A stretch of 64,000 nucleotides of DNA from Phaeodactylum tricornutum CCAP 1055/1 (GCF_000150955.2 NC_011678.1:825518-889517); one strand, 5' to 3'. Counted from the first letter of the stretch, positions 31,488-42,251 are shown. Numbers and translations are program-made. Notes: generated by a model from the sequence alone, not told the origin.

Positions 31488-31849
31488 AGTTCTTCGAAAA
31501 GGGAGAGTACAGTCAATTTTTACGGAGAGAAAAATCTATGACGCGAATTACATGGACACTGACAAGAGGCAAGGAACAGCGCCATCACAGAAACGATTCA
31601 CTCTGTATCTATCAGCAAGCCTACTATCTTCGACGTCAAGCAAAACGAATCAAGAACGCGAATGCTTCGCATTTTTGACAGTCAAAATCCGGGTTTCATT
31701 GGATGTCGTTCCCTCTGTGGCCCTTTGTCTACCGTTGACGAGATACGTCAATTTGAAGTGTATGTGACAAGAAAGAAAGACAAAGAATTGTTCAAATGAA
31801 AGACAAAACTTCATTGCCTAGGTGGTCAATCCTTTTACACCAAAATAAG
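31488..31849. other. Upstream region of the plastid protein gene
   Basis: A 362-base stretch to the tRNA gene. On the coding strand TGACTGTA occurs 21 nt before the start codon (31508-31515). No other feature is seen. Confidence 0.45.
31508..31515 (-). promoter_or_regulatory. TGACTGTA motif 21 nt before a start codon
   Basis: Eight bases of the recurring TGACTGTGA/TGACTGTAA motif on the coding strand, directly upstream of the plastid protein gene. Role inferred. Confidence 0.35.
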
Positions 31850-31929
31850 TGACGCGAGAGGGATTTGAACCCTCGCCAATGAAGACAACGGCCTTAACGT
31901 TGCGCCTTAGACCGCTCGGCCATCGCGCC
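31850..31929 (-). tRNA. tRNA-Leu (anticodon AAG)
   Basis: Eighty bases fold as a class II tRNA: acceptor GGCGCGA with TCGCGTC plus discriminator A, D-arm GGCCGAGCGGTCTAAGGC, anticodon stem CAACG/CGTTG with loop TTAAGGC (AAG), an 11-nt variable region, and T-arm GAGGG TTCAAAT CCCTC. AAG reads CUU leucine codons (as IAG after editing). There is no intron. It is identical over all 80 bases to the plus-strand copy at 40534. Confidence 0.95.
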
Positions 31930-32094
31930 GATAGAACCCGAATCATAGGTTAACCCTAACTATAAGTGCGAATATAAGAAGTTATCATTTGATCTGAAGG
32001 TAATTGGTGGGTCAAAGGCCATTGATTGTTCGACGTAAGCGTGGGACAATTCTAGTTGAATCTATTTTCTGTAAAGGGAGTATTGCGATTATCT

Positions 32095-35000
32095 TTAGGA
32101 ATACAGGTCGTCTTGTAGAGAGCCATTGTCGGCGTCATCTTCGTCGGCTGTGGATCCGTCGCCAAACTTAAAGTTGCTCGCTGCTTCGCCACGTCCGGCT
32201 TTTTGCTTTTCTGCAAATTCTTCAAACAGTGTCAAGTCCTTTTCGCTTACACTTCGGCGGGCTCGGCTCATGGCAAAATTGAAATGACTCTTCGTAATCA
32301 GCATATTGCCTCCGACCTCCGACGAACCTTCGTCTCCGTCAATTTCGCCTTCTTCGATCTTCTTGTTTCGTTCTTCCGCGGCCAGAATCGCTTCGCGAAT
32401 AGCAAGCTTCGAAGCCGTTGTGCAGATCTCGGAAATATCAGCCCCACTGAATCCGTGTGTTGATCGAGCCAGCACTTCCAGATCAACGTTGGGGTCCATG
32501 GGTGCCTTTCGTAATGCCGCTTGGAAAATAGCGATACGGCTCTTCAAGTCTGGCAGCGGAATATAAATCAGTTGATCAAGGCGTCCTGGACGAATGACGG
32601 CTGGGTCGAGAATATCCGGTCGATTGGTAGCACCAATGACAAACACGTTTTTCCGTGCTCCAACACCGTCAATCTCGGTTAGAATCTGATTGATAACACG
32701 GTCTCCCGCTTCGCTTCCTCCGGCGCCTCCGCTACCTCGAGTCTTGGCAATCGAATCCATCTCGTCAAACATGAGAATACAAGGACTCGCGGCACGGGCC
32801 TTGTCAAAGAGTTCACGAACGTTAGCTTCACTCTCTCCAAACCACTGTGTCAGTAGCTCCGGTCCCTTGATGCTGATAAAGTTGGCCCCGCATTCGTTGG
32901 CAATCGCCTTGGCCAAGAGAGTCTTTCCGCAACCAGGAGGGCCGTAAAATAAAACACCTTTACTGGGGCTCATACCGAATTTGATGTATTTTTCGGCGTG
33001 TTCCACTGGGTACTGCACCGTCTCGTGTAGCTCTCGCTTTACATCCTCCAGTCCACCGACATCGTCCCAGTGTACGTCGGGGATTTCTACTTGACTCTCA
33101 CGCAGCGAGGAGGGAGCGACAATGCCCATGGCGTGATCAAAATGCTTTTCCTCGATCACAATCGAATCCAGAATCTTTTTGTCGACTTGGTCTTTATCAA
33201 AGTCGATCAATCCCATCTTTCCCCGAATACATTCCAGAGCGGCTTCCATACAAAGCTGTTGTAAATCCGCCCCGACGTAACCGTGGGTGTTCCGTGCCAA
33301 CAGTTCCAAGTCGACATCGTCTGACAAACGCATATCGCGCATTTTGATTTGCAGAATCTCTAGGCGGCCCTGCTCGTCGGGAATGCCCATGTCGAGTTCG
33401 CGGTCGAAGCGACCCGGACGACGAAGCGCCGGTTCGATAACACCGGGACGGTTGGTTGCTGCCATAACAACGACCTTCGACGTGGGTTTGAGCCCGTCCA
33501 TCAGGGTCAAAAGCTGCGACACGACACGCTTTTCCACTTCTCCACCAGCCTTTTCACGTTTGGGCGCAATCGAATCAATTTCGTCAATAAAGATAATGGC
33601 ACCATTGTAGTCATCTGCATTTGCTTCCGCGTCTTCAAAGGCTCGGCGTAGATTGGTTTCACTCTCGCCAGCCCGTTTGGAGATTACTTCGGGTCCGTTG
33701 ATGACGAAAAAGTAGGCTCCGGTTTCGGCGGCGACGGCGCGGGCCATAGCAGTTTTACCGGATCCCGACGGTCCTGTCAGCAGGACGCCTCGCGGTGGGT
33801 TAATTCCCAACTTGCGCCACAATTCGGCGTGGCGGAGTGGTAGTTCCACTAGTTCACGGACGGCGGCCAAGTGTTTGCTCGCTCCCCCAATCATGTCGTA
33901 CCCGGCACCTTCCAAGTCATCGTGGTCGCTACGATCAATTGGTTCACCGTCGCATTCAATGACGGTATCATCTACCACGACGCAAGCCGTATCGCCATCG
34001 ACTTCGACGGAATCAATCTCGACACACTGAAATTCCAATTTTCCGTAGGGTCCATCCGCATGAAAGGAGTCCCCGCGATGTAGGGAACGGAATTTTCCTT
34101 CAAAGTATGGTTTCAGGTAATCATCAAACACGTTGGCGTCCTCCACACCCAACGAAGCCAACGAATCTTGGTAGGGTAGAATGAGCACGGCCTTGCCAAA
34201 TTTGACGTTGGGGACGGGGACGACGGTGACGGTATCACCAGCGCGGACGGCGGCGTTCTTCATAGCGTCCAGCGACATACCGATCGACTGCAAGGGTTGA
34301 CCGGCGCCGTCTTGCAAGGCGCTAACGTCGACATCCGCTACAATGGCGACACTGGCTACGGTTTTCTTGCCGCGCTTGCCTTTGATGGATACGGTATCGC
34401 CTTCGAAGAGCCCCATTTCTTCCAAGGCGGCTTCCGTCATGCCGACGACCGAATGTCCTTCTTCGCTGTCGTACGCAAAGACTTGCATGGCACTGCGTCC
34501 TTCGGCACCACCCAGAATGGCAGTGGAGAGGTCCGGTTTTTTGGTGGGATCGGCAAAGGGTGAGGCGGCGGCTTTCGACGAAAGGGGCTCGGAGACTTGA
34601 TCCTTTTTGGACTTTTTCTTTTTCTTCTTTTTGGAGGACGACTTTTTGGATTTCCGTACGTCCTCGTCGTCATCCGCAGCAGCAGCTACAATAAGAAGAC
34701 CACAGCAGAGCATAGGTGAGGAGGACTTGGCGATGCATACGGATTGAAAAAACCGTTTGGCACGCATCTATGCAAAGTACAGTACAGTATAGTACATTTT
34801 GGAGAAAGTCTTGCCGCTACCTCAGATGGTATCTAGTTGAGGTGGACACGCCACGGTCCCACTTGCACCCGTGCGCCTGCTTCCACGAATGTCATACGCC
34901 AATTCCAAGATCTCAATCACGATCACGTACCGGTGGAACCTCCACGAAGTATTGAACTAGCCGTCACGCTTTCGCTCACACCCCAGGCGGCTGTCGTAAG

Positions 35001-35132
35001 ATCCCGTCGTTGTGCGGTGGCAGCCCAGGACGTCGTCAGCAATGGGATGCTGCGGGGAGCCCATACGGCCCCCGCCGATCGAGCCAAGGACAGCACTGCC
35101 AGTACCAGCAGGCATGGTCTCGAAAAGACCAT
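32095..35132 (-). CDS. Plastid-type Cdc48 (symbiont-derived ERAD-like machinery), two exons
   Basis: Exons are 34931-35132 and 32095-34685; the 245 nt intron (GTACGT, TATTGTAG) joins in phase 1, giving 930 residues. Exon 1 encodes only a presequence: signal peptide MVFSRPCLLVLAVLSLARSA, then GAVWAP (Trp at +1 of the cleavage site) and a Ser/Thr/Arg-rich transit part. Exon 2 starts with a Lys/Ser-rich linker, then the Cdc48 N domain, D1 ATPase (Walker A GPSGSGKT near 370, FIDEIDSI) and D2 ATPase (GPPGCGKT near 649, MFDEMDSI, ATNRPD). Canonical Cdc48 D1 has GPPGTGKT, so D1 deviates. In red-lineage secondary plastids a second Cdc48 acts in the space between the outer and inner membrane pairs, pulling preproteins in. 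The presequence identifies this gene as that form rather than cytosolic Cdc48. Confidence 0.9.
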
Positions 35133-36892
35133 GGTAAGCAGATGTGTGATTGTGTGTGTGAGAGTGTGCGCGTACTAAAAGGGACCGTGCGTCAAATTGA
35201 TTTCGATCGTTCAAAAACTTCAATCAATCAATCGTTCGATCAATCAAGAAACGTAATAAACTGCCGTCCGCGTTCACTCCTTGAACCGATGCGTAGACTT
35301 GGTTCCTGATGGGCGTTCGGAAACCCACTAACAGTAATCACGTTCTTAAAGTGTTGGTAAGCGAACGAGTCCTTCAGGGGGAGGATAGCGTACGGGGAGA
35401 AGTTGTCAATAAATGTACTTTCACGGGTACAAACACCGATCAATCCGATTTCTTACAGTCAATCAATCCGAGATTGCCTCTACGCTCTTGTATGGAGGTT
35501 TGTGTACCCTTGGGAATATGTCAAGCTTGTTGGCTTGTTGGTGCACTGACGGAAATCGCAATGGACTATGATACCAGCGACACGCAACCCTCCTCTTCCA
35601 ACGAGCATTCACATGCACACACGGCAGGGCCTCCCTCCGTATGTTGAACTCGGCTTCGCGGTTCCACGTGACGGTCGGCTCTCCGCGGACGATAGGCCGA
35701 ACGTACGTCATACGAGCAGACGGAAAATGGAAGGACGGACAGTCCAGTGGACACAAATTGGATTGTCCTACGTCGTGTCGTCCGAGAGACGCAGTCCTTC
35801 CTCCATCAACAACCAAGACACTCACATTTTACCATTTTCTTCTTTCATCGATTGTATGCTTATTTTCACCTCTCTACGTAGCCGTCTGATTTCCCCCTTC
35901 TTGGCTGTAGAATATTCGTCTGTGTGTCAATGTTGATAACCATTACCGCCGTTGGATTGTCCAAAGTAGGAAGCATCCAGGTTGTGGGCTTGCTTTGTAC
36001 CTCACGAAGAGCACGGCGCACAACTAATTTGTTTGGTGGCTCTTGACCGCACCAAAGAAAGGTGGGTGCCGTAACCGCTCTGGTCACAAAGATTTTTGGA
36101 ACCTTCTCTTTCGTAACGAATTGGGAACTACGGTAACTGAGGTGCTCGTGACGGCTGTTGGGTTTGGGCCACCAACCCGTTCTGGCACGCTGGATCGTTC
36201 CACTACCGAGAATAACCTTTCTCGTGATAGTGTCGGGAGACATTTCAGAGGAGAAAGCGTCCATAGATGTCTTTCCCTCCAAACAGGGAAGAATGGAATG
36301 ACGAAGAATTATTCCAGGTGTATTCCAGTCAGATCAAAATCAACAACCGGCCAGCCAGCTACTTTAGTAGGGACAGGACAATCCGAGCACAAGCCACCGG
36401 ACACGTAACCGGTACTGTCGAAAGAGCCCCTAACCGTCTACATTGAATGATTGATACAGTAATAGTGATTGTTTGTGCAATAATCAACAAAGTAGTAATT
36501 CGACCACCAAAAACGTGGACAATGACGACAAAGAAGTGCCCTTGCAAAAGCAGTCCCAGTCAATGCATCAGGCTGTCCACTAAACAGTCTTTTGCCCCCA
36601 GGAAACAATGATTAGACTAGGAACCCTCCCGTTGGACGTTAGGCTTTTCTTCCAGCACAAATAAGGATAGATGCGCGTTGTGGAAGCATGCGTGAAACAG
36701 TGGAAGCATGCGTGAAACATTCCTCCATACGCCTACTCTTATGCTACAACTCGAACTACAAACAAGATTCAGCATTCGAAGACCAAGACGACAGAGCGTG
36801 CATCCATGTTTGACAACTATAGTTTTATTAGTCCTTTTGCTTTCAAAAAACTAGTGTATCCCAAAACCAAAACACTACCGGGAGCAATCTCT
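35133..36892. other. Largest gene-free stretch without repeats of note
   Basis: This is 1.76 kb between the Cdc48 start and the 3' end of clathrin light chain. Several overlapping open frames of 100 to 140 codons occur on both strands, none with a recognisable domain or with splice signals that extend it. TTACAGTCA occurs at 35453-35461, and a 20-base direct repeat at 36680-36719. A non-coding RNA gene cannot be excluded. Confidence 0.4.
36680..36719. repeat. 20-bp tandem direct repeat, two copies
   Basis: The unit GTGGAAGCATGCGTGAAACA occurs twice in succession without a difference. It lies about 170 bases beyond the 3' end of the clathrin light chain gene. Confidence 0.9.
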
Positions 36893-37525
36893 CTAAGAAG
36901 TCAAGGTTTCGGCGAGTTTGGGTTCGTTCTTGAGATGGATCATGACGTCCCGCATGCGCTTGACATCCTGCGCCTTGGAAGTCGAATCGTGCGAGAGTTC
37001 AACCATCTTGCAGACGCGCTGCCAGCTGTTATCGTTTTCGAGGTCGGCTTCAATGGCTTCCAGTTTGGCCTGCTCGTCTTCGCGGTTCTTGCCCATTTTG
37101 TTTTCGCGCTTGCGCTCGCGTTCCTTCTGAAAGTCTTCCATAAAGGCTCGCGAAGCTTCGACGAATTCTGCCTTGCGAGAATTCTCTTCGTCCTTGCGCT
37201 TCAGCAAGGTTTCCTGCCATTCCGCGTTGAACTTTTGCATTGGCGTGGGCTCCGCGTTGGCCAGCGCCAAATCGTCGTTGGCGGTATCTTCCATGCCATC
37301 CTCGTGATCGTCCATCGACGGTGCCCCCATAATGATGGGAGCATCGTCGGTGGGAGACGCTTCGTCAACCTCGCCCAAATACGCTGGTTGATCGCCACCG
37401 TCCGGAATCATGGCAAAGCCCGAGTCACTCCCCGACGGGTCGCCCAACAGAATCGGGGCATCGTCGTTGTCCATGGTAGGTCCGTCCGATGGGGGCTGCG
37501 CAAAGAACTGATTCTCCTCTGCCAT
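36893..37525 (-). CDS. Clathrin light chain
   Basis: The protein is 210 residues. Clathrin light chain binds the hub of the heavy chain on coated vesicles. The layout is the family's: an acidic Gly/Asp-rich N-terminal half (DDAPILLGDPSGSDSG and DDAPIIMGAPSMDD, a short internal repeat), then MQKFNAEWQETLLKRKDEEN opening a long charged coiled coil, and the conserved C-terminal block NSWQRVCKMVELSHDST with VKRMRDVMIHLKNEP. The length fits. I use the Met of MAEENQFF at 37525; the open frame continues 38 codons upstream, but those residues are hydrophobic and unlike the family, and an intron or 5' UTR there is likely. It is divergent from the cytochrome oxidase subunit gene. Confidence 0.9.
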   Translation of the reverse strand: MAEENQFFAQPPSDGPTMDNDDAPILLGDPSGSDSGFAMIPDGGDQPAYLGEVDEASPTDDAPIIMGAPSMDDHEDGMEDTANDDLALANAEPTPMQKFNAEWQETLLKRKDEENSRKAEFVEASRAFMEDFQKERERKRENKMGKNREDEQAKLEAIEADLENDNSWQRVCKMVELSHDSTSKAQDVKRMRDVMIHLKNEPKLAETLTS

Positions 37526-38078
37526 TCTGTCAATGACTTGAGTGTGTGAAAAATGAAAACAAGCAAGGGGATTTCGAGAGCAACACAAGCTTCGAATCGA
37601 ATAAGCGACAATGGGAGCGGAGAGTACAGCGTTGGACAATCCCGCGACCTGCGGCGGCGTTCCCGCGCTGGACGATGACTGCGTGCCCTACCGTGCAGTG
37701 CAGTGCGATACGGTAACGCATTTTCTCAACGGATCGTGCACAAATCTACTACTAGACAGGTAGGATCTACCAATCCGTACCGGAATGTCTGTACCGCGCA
37801 CGTATAGATCGTTGGAGTCGCCGATGCGGATCTTGGCCACTTTGGAAAACCGAGACCCGGATGATACCCTTCGTTATCATTGGCTGCGTCTTTTGTCTGG
37901 TTACGTCAGCATTTGATTGCCTATATTATTCTGGTTAATTTGAAGATTCCTAGTTCCTATTCGGATGGTGGACGCCATCAGCGACGATACGATCGGGGAC
38001 ATTCACACGAGTCCTCGATTTCACCCTCAAACTCGTGCGTTGCCTTGCCCCTACCGCAATTTCCTGTGAGAACGAACC
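37526..38078. other. Divergent promoter region
   Basis: These 553 bases lie between the clathrin light chain and COX6A start codons and should contain both promoters. I see no further gene or repeat. Confidence 0.45.
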
Positions 38079-38722
38079 ATGGTACGTTCGGGGTTTGTCG
38101 TTTCGGCGTTGCTGGGTCCTACATTCGTATCACCTTTTCTCTAGTATGACGGGCGAGTCACTTGAAAGTATTCCTTCATTCGACACACTGTAGTCCCGAA
38201 CAAACTCGTCCAAATCGACAAACGCCGCCGCAGTGATTACGGGAAGATACGAATTCGGATTCCGTACATTTTCTCATCGTTCCATTTTTGCATTCCGTAT
38301 TCCAGTCTCTCCGTGTGGCGACTACTTTGGCGGCCCGTCGGGCGACCGCAGTCCTACAACGCCGCCACGCCCAGACGGTTCCGCGTCTCGGCTCCGAAGC
38401 CGAAATGCAAGCCGAAGCGATCCAGCAGATTCGGGCGCGGGTGCAGTACCAGAAGGAACTCCTCAAGACGCAGGAACACCACACCATCGAGGAGGAACTG
38501 GGAGAAATGTGGCGATGGGTCAACATCACCTTTTGGGTTGCTATTCCCATCTGTGTTCTCTCCGCCGCTTACACTTTCTTTTTCGAGGAGCACGGTCATC
38601 GCATTGAAGAGAATGTCCCGGAATTCATGGGCATTCGTACCAAGGAGTTTCCCTGGGAATGTGGTGAATGCGACCTTTTCGATTCCAAGTGCTGGAAAAA
38701 ATGCCGGGCTGAAAAGGAGTAA
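38079..38722 (+). CDS. COX6A: Cytochrome c oxidase subunit VIa; first coding exon is only ATG
   Basis: Proposed exons are 38079-38081 (ATG alone) and 38306-38722, with a 224 nt intron (GTACGT directly after ATG; TTTTTGCATTCCGTATTCCAG acceptor, 38285-38305). The product is 139 residues. It is a small subunit of mitochondrial complex IV. The N-terminus is an arginine-rich mitochondrial presequence (SLRVATTLAARRATAVLQRR). One membrane helix follows (WVNITFWVAIPICVLSAAY), then HGHRIEENVPEFMGIRTKEFPW, matching the family's PEF...RTKxFPW. The C-terminus CGECDLFDSKCWKKC has extra cysteines not found in animal COX6A. A Met at 38288 inside the proposed intron would give nearly the same protein without splicing; the strong acceptor favours the spliced form. 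Confidence 0.82.
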
Positions 38723-38951
38723 GCTCGCGGTAGAAGAGTACCATGCGAAGATGTTGGAATGTAATAAGAAAATAGGAACGGAGGGAAACGAACGATTGTA
38801 CTAGGAATGCTCTCTGTAAAACCTAGACTCCATAGCGAAATGATCGGTATGTACTAGCCTACGAATTATTACGGAGTAGGGATGCAACAGAGAACATTTC
38901 ACCCTACCGAGAGCACTGAAAGCCAACGAACGAAACCGGAGCCAAATGGCC

Positions 38952-40331
38952 TCACGCGTGTGGAAGAAGTTCTCGTTTGTGAACAGTCATCCATTCATCC
39001 AAACCGTTCCAGAAAGATGCAAACGATACACTATCCAATCCACGTTTGTCACGATTCAACTGTGATTTTCGAACTGACCAACCAGCCAGTTCCGCAGGAA
39101 GCTTGGCGCCTTCCATGCTCACAAAGAACCCGTACGTTCGTGCAAACAGGTGCACGGGGTCATTGTACTTCTCACCCCAATCTTTGAACTGCCAAGATTG
39201 TCCCAATACAAAGACGGCTACAATACGCTCCCATTCTCTCGGATCCGGGCCCAGTTTTTTGGGCGTGTCCACAATCTCGTATTCCAAAGGAGCCGTTCCA
39301 TTGGCGCCCACCATAGGAACGTTGCGGGTAAATGACGTCGCGGGGGTTCGTTGACGCCCTTGCTTGACCATGACGTCGCGAGGAACGAAACGAGCGTTTG
39401 CCAGAAATTCATGCGCGTTGATGATCGTTATCGGTGCTGTCATTCCCTTTGGAACGACAATCACTGGCTTTTTGCCGACCAAATAGGACCGATCGTTCTT
39501 GGGTTTACCAGACGAAAATGGTGTACTGCTGGAATTTTTGGATTTACTGGAGGGGGGATTGACCGTATCATTGTAAAGTTCCAGTACGCGCGACAGATCT
39601 TTGCGGGGATTGGCAGCACGCAGAATGGACGCTGAGTTTCCTACGGGGATTTCGTTCGCCGTAATCGTCTGCGTGGCTTCTTTGTTCTCCTCCAAAAGCT
39701 CGGGCGTGACTTCAAACCCTTCTGTGGAAAGCGCCTTGGTAATTTCTTCTTTTTCAAGATTGTGGTCTAAATGACGCTTGTCCACAACCTCACTCAAATT
39801 GGAAATAAGCTGCTCATTGGTGACCAGTTTAGGTCTTTTCTTTTCCTTCTTTACTTTGGGATCCTGGGATCGATGCTTGCGTTTGCCATGCTTGTCTTTC
39901 GAAGAACGATGTTCCTGGTGTTTGCGACTCTTTTCCGTTAACTTATCTGATGGTTTCTCCTCTACGGGAACAGTAGGGACAGCAATTTCGGCTGCTTTTG
40001 CCGACGATACCTCGGGTTGTTCTAAAGAACTAGCAAAGTAGCCCAGGATGGTACCCTTGTCCAACGTTTTGACGGGGTCGGTCACATTGTACTTTTTGCA
40101 AGCATTACGATAGGCCAAGACACCCTGGTCCGGATCGAGAATTTGCAAGTAAATGGAAACCAGGCTATACGAGCAACTCTTTTCACCGAAAGTAATGGTC
40201 AGCTTTTCGTTCGGGAGCGTTGTGCCGTCCAAAGAGACACTCTGCCCGTCCTCCGAAACGCGGGCGTCCTTCAGTTTACTCTGGGCCACCCATTGTGAGA
40301 GAGCGTCTCTAACTCTGTCAGGATCTGACAT
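38952..40331 (-). CDS. CDC73: CDC73/parafibromin, PAF1 complex subunit
   Basis: The protein is 459 residues. CDC73 is part of the PAF1 complex, which travels with RNA polymerase II and promotes H2B ubiquitination and H3K4 methylation. The N-terminal domain (about 1-110) has SIYLQILDPDQGVLAYRNACKK-like spacing of the family, followed by a Lys-rich nuclear-localisation region (KHGKRKHRSQ). The middle has PVIVVPKGMTAPITIINAHEF and FVPRDVMVKQGRQR, a hallmark block. The C-terminal Ras-like domain shows EYEIVDTPKKLGPDPREWER, VAVFVLGQSWQFKDW and FASFWNGLDEW. I use the Met at 40331 because the extra 31 upstream residues are hydrophobic and unlike the family. The length is slightly below the human 531. 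Confidence 0.93.
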   Translation of the reverse strand: MSDPDRVRDALSQWVAQSKLKDARVSEDGQSVSLDGTTLPNEKLTITFGEKSCSYSLVSIYLQILDPDQGVLAYRNACKKYNVTDPVKTLDKGTILGYFASSLEQPEVSSAKAAEIAVPTVPVEEKPSDKLTEKSRKHQEHRSSKDKHGKRKHRSQDPKVKKEKKRPKLVTNEQLISNLSEVVDKRHLDHNLEKEEITKALSTEGFEVTPELLEENKEATQTITANEIPVGNSASILRAANPRKDLSRVLELYNDTVNPPSSKSKNSSSTPFSSGKPKNDRSYLVGKKPVIVVPKGMTAPITIINAHEFLANARFVPRDVMVKQGRQRTPATSFTRNVPMVGANGTAPLEYEIVDTPKKLGPDPREWERIVAVFVLGQSWQFKDWGEKYNDPVHLFARTYGFFVSMEGAKLPAELAGWSVRKSQLNRDKRGLDSVSFASFWNGLDEWMTVHKRELLPHA

Positions 40332-40533
40332 GGGATTCTCGTCTCGATTAGAATTCAATTGAATGCAAACGAAACCCAAAGCCACAATCCATGCAACTCT
40401 ACGGCTGACCTTGCAATTTATCACGTAAAATTTTACTAACGAAAAACAAACAAATGCAACTATAATTCCAACATGTATAAATAAGTGACTAAGGCCTCTG
40501 AAGTTTGTGAACGATCTGAAGTTGTCACAGTAT

Positions 40534-40613
40534 GGCGCGATGGCCGAGCGGTCTAAGGCGCAACGTTAAGGCCGTTGTCTTCATTGGCGAGGGTTCAAAT
40601 CCCTCTCGCGTCA
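40534..40613 (+). tRNA. tRNA-Leu (anticodon AAG), second copy
   Basis: Identical over all 80 bases to the minus-strand gene at 31850, with the same class II fold and AAG anticodon. A T-rich tract (CTCTTTTTG) follows within ten bases and could terminate RNA polymerase III. Its 3' third is duplicated downstream. Confidence 0.95.
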
Positions 40614-40719
40614 CTCTCTTTTTGCACAATACACAGTTTTTATCTCCTCTTTCTAGGGTTCAAATCCCTCTCGCGTCACTCTCTTTTTGCACAATACACA
40701 GTTTTTATCTCCTCTTTCT
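40590..40719. repeat. 65-bp tandem duplication of the tRNA 3' part and flank
   Basis: Unit 40590-40654 holds the T-arm and acceptor 3' strand of the tRNA plus 41 bases of flank, and is repeated at 40655-40719 with no difference. A weaker third echo is visible at about 40751-40795 (GAGTCACTTTCTTTTT and GTTTATCTCCT). Confidence 0.92.
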
Positions 40720-40958
40720 TTATACACTATGTTCACAGTTTGTTCTCCGACGAGTCACTTTCTTTTTCACTTTGTTCACAAGTTTATCTCCTGCCGGTCA
40801 GAATCATCGCCGGCAGCCGTTCATTTGAGAGACTGAATTCGTCCGTCATTGAAGTTACTGTAAGTAGTGTCTCTGTGTACTAAAATGAAATGGCAGTATG
40901 AACATGACAGGTCTAAACAGTTTATAGTAGTGGATATGTAGGCACCTATCCTGTTTCT
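40614..40958. other. Spacer after the tRNA
   Basis: It holds the second duplication unit and its degenerate echo; from 40800 to 40958 I see nothing. Confidence 0.5.
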
Positions 40959-42251
40959 TCATACAAAGCGAAAGGAATCAGGGTTGGATATTACTCTTTC
41001 AGAGGCCGGAACGCGACCGTGCTTCGTAAGTTTTGGCCGAGTGGCGGCGGAGACCGACAAAACCGGCAAAATCCAGGCAGCTGATTGGGGCTCGGCAGGG
41101 TTGGTGGCGAGTGCTATCCTCTCGTTCGAAGGTGTTGCTCGATAATTTGAAGCTTCTTGAGACAAAGAAACCATTCCAAGACCGTCGCTCGGAACTTCTT
41201 GATCAGCAACGGCCGTGGGCTCAATGGTACGCGATTCCTCCATATCATTGCGTGGGCCGCTTCCATCTCGAGGCGATGACTGCTCAACCCCCAATGAATC
41301 ACGGAAAAATGAGGCACCATCATCCGTATTTGTGTCTCGTGAAATTTGTTCCCCGTCCACGCCCATGTTCACTTCCAGCGTTGGACGCAGTTCTGTCTCG
41401 TTCGGACCTTTTTGTTGCGTTCTCGTTTGTGGAGCTTGCCTGCTCAATAAAAGACAACAATACGCAGTGACCAAGCATCCCAGCATCGAAAATAAGGTGT
41501 AAATTCCCGTCACTCCAAGACTGCAGTCATCTTGGTACAGTTCTCCCAGTCGGTACCTGTTGTCGAACCGATTGCTATCGCAAAAGGGTTTAATAGCCAG
41601 AAACGCCATTCCTTGAAAACAGAAACTGAGCAAGACAAATCCAGCCCCGACAGCTTGATACACTAAACGCGAATAGCCTTTATTTGCGCAAAGCAGCAAA
41701 ACCAAGCCAAAAATGGAAGAGAAGCCCATACTGGACAAGTGAAAGCCCCCAGCCATTGTTTCCCGAGGGTTCAGTAGACCGCTCGGGTACCTCGTACATC
41801 CACCAATTAAATCGTTAGTATCGGTAGGTAAGCCTAGTAGCGCAAGATTGCCACGGTTGTAGCTAAAATAGCCGAGTTGCAGCGATTGGAGATTTGTTAT
41901 GCCAATAGGTTGGATCTGGACTAGCTGGCACCTGAGAACCGCAAAGAGGAAAAGGACAAAGCAAATACGGAGTATGGTTGCATGTGAGTACGTCTTTGAC
42001 CGACGGTAGAATCCAGCACGATAGAGAGACTTACCCTGAAATGCTGAGAAAGCCGAAAGCCAGAGTAACAATAGTGGTGATGAGTGGGACCCATGATGCC
42101 GTCCTGTCAAGAGAGCGCGAACGAGCATGAAGCGTAAGAAAGCAGGTTGGCATCCCTCAAAGTGTGTTTCCTTGACTGAGATTCACAAGTGCCTGGCAAC
42201 TTACCTTCCACTCCTCAGACATCTGCAAACGAACGCACGACAACACATCAT
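40959..42251 (-). CDS. Four-pass membrane protein, paralogue A, three exons
   Basis: Exons are 42205-42251, 42035-42103 and 40959-41931. The two introns (101 and 103 nt, GTAAGT donors, TTGACAG and TTCTCAG acceptors) are both phase 2, giving 362 residues. Reading straight through without splicing gives a less plausible N-terminus. Four hydrophobic segments are seen: VPLITTIVTLAFGFLSISG, MGFSSIFGLVLLLCA, YQAVGAGFVLLSFCFQGMAF and GIYTLFSMLGCLVTAYCCLLL. Cysteines sit in the first loop (GGCTRYPSG) and second outer loop (CDS...DDCSLG). The tail of about 130 residues is polar and Ser-rich. This is the order of segments, FQG motif and loop cysteines of the two plus-strand paralogues at 42979 and 44647. 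Function is unknown; a tetraspanin- or claudin-like fold is possible but no signature is present. Confidence 0.75.

Noticed and set aside
31953-31962. Telomere-like TAACCCTAAC strings here and near 44819 and 1541
   Set aside because: Each is a single short occurrence with no tandem array.
35866-36282. 138-codon minus-strand frame in the large gap
   Set aside because: No recognisable motif, and an overlapping plus-strand frame of similar length suggests chance.
40959-42128. Single-exon 389-residue reading of paralogue A
   Set aside because: It translates both introns; the spliced form restores a first membrane segment matching paralogues B and C.
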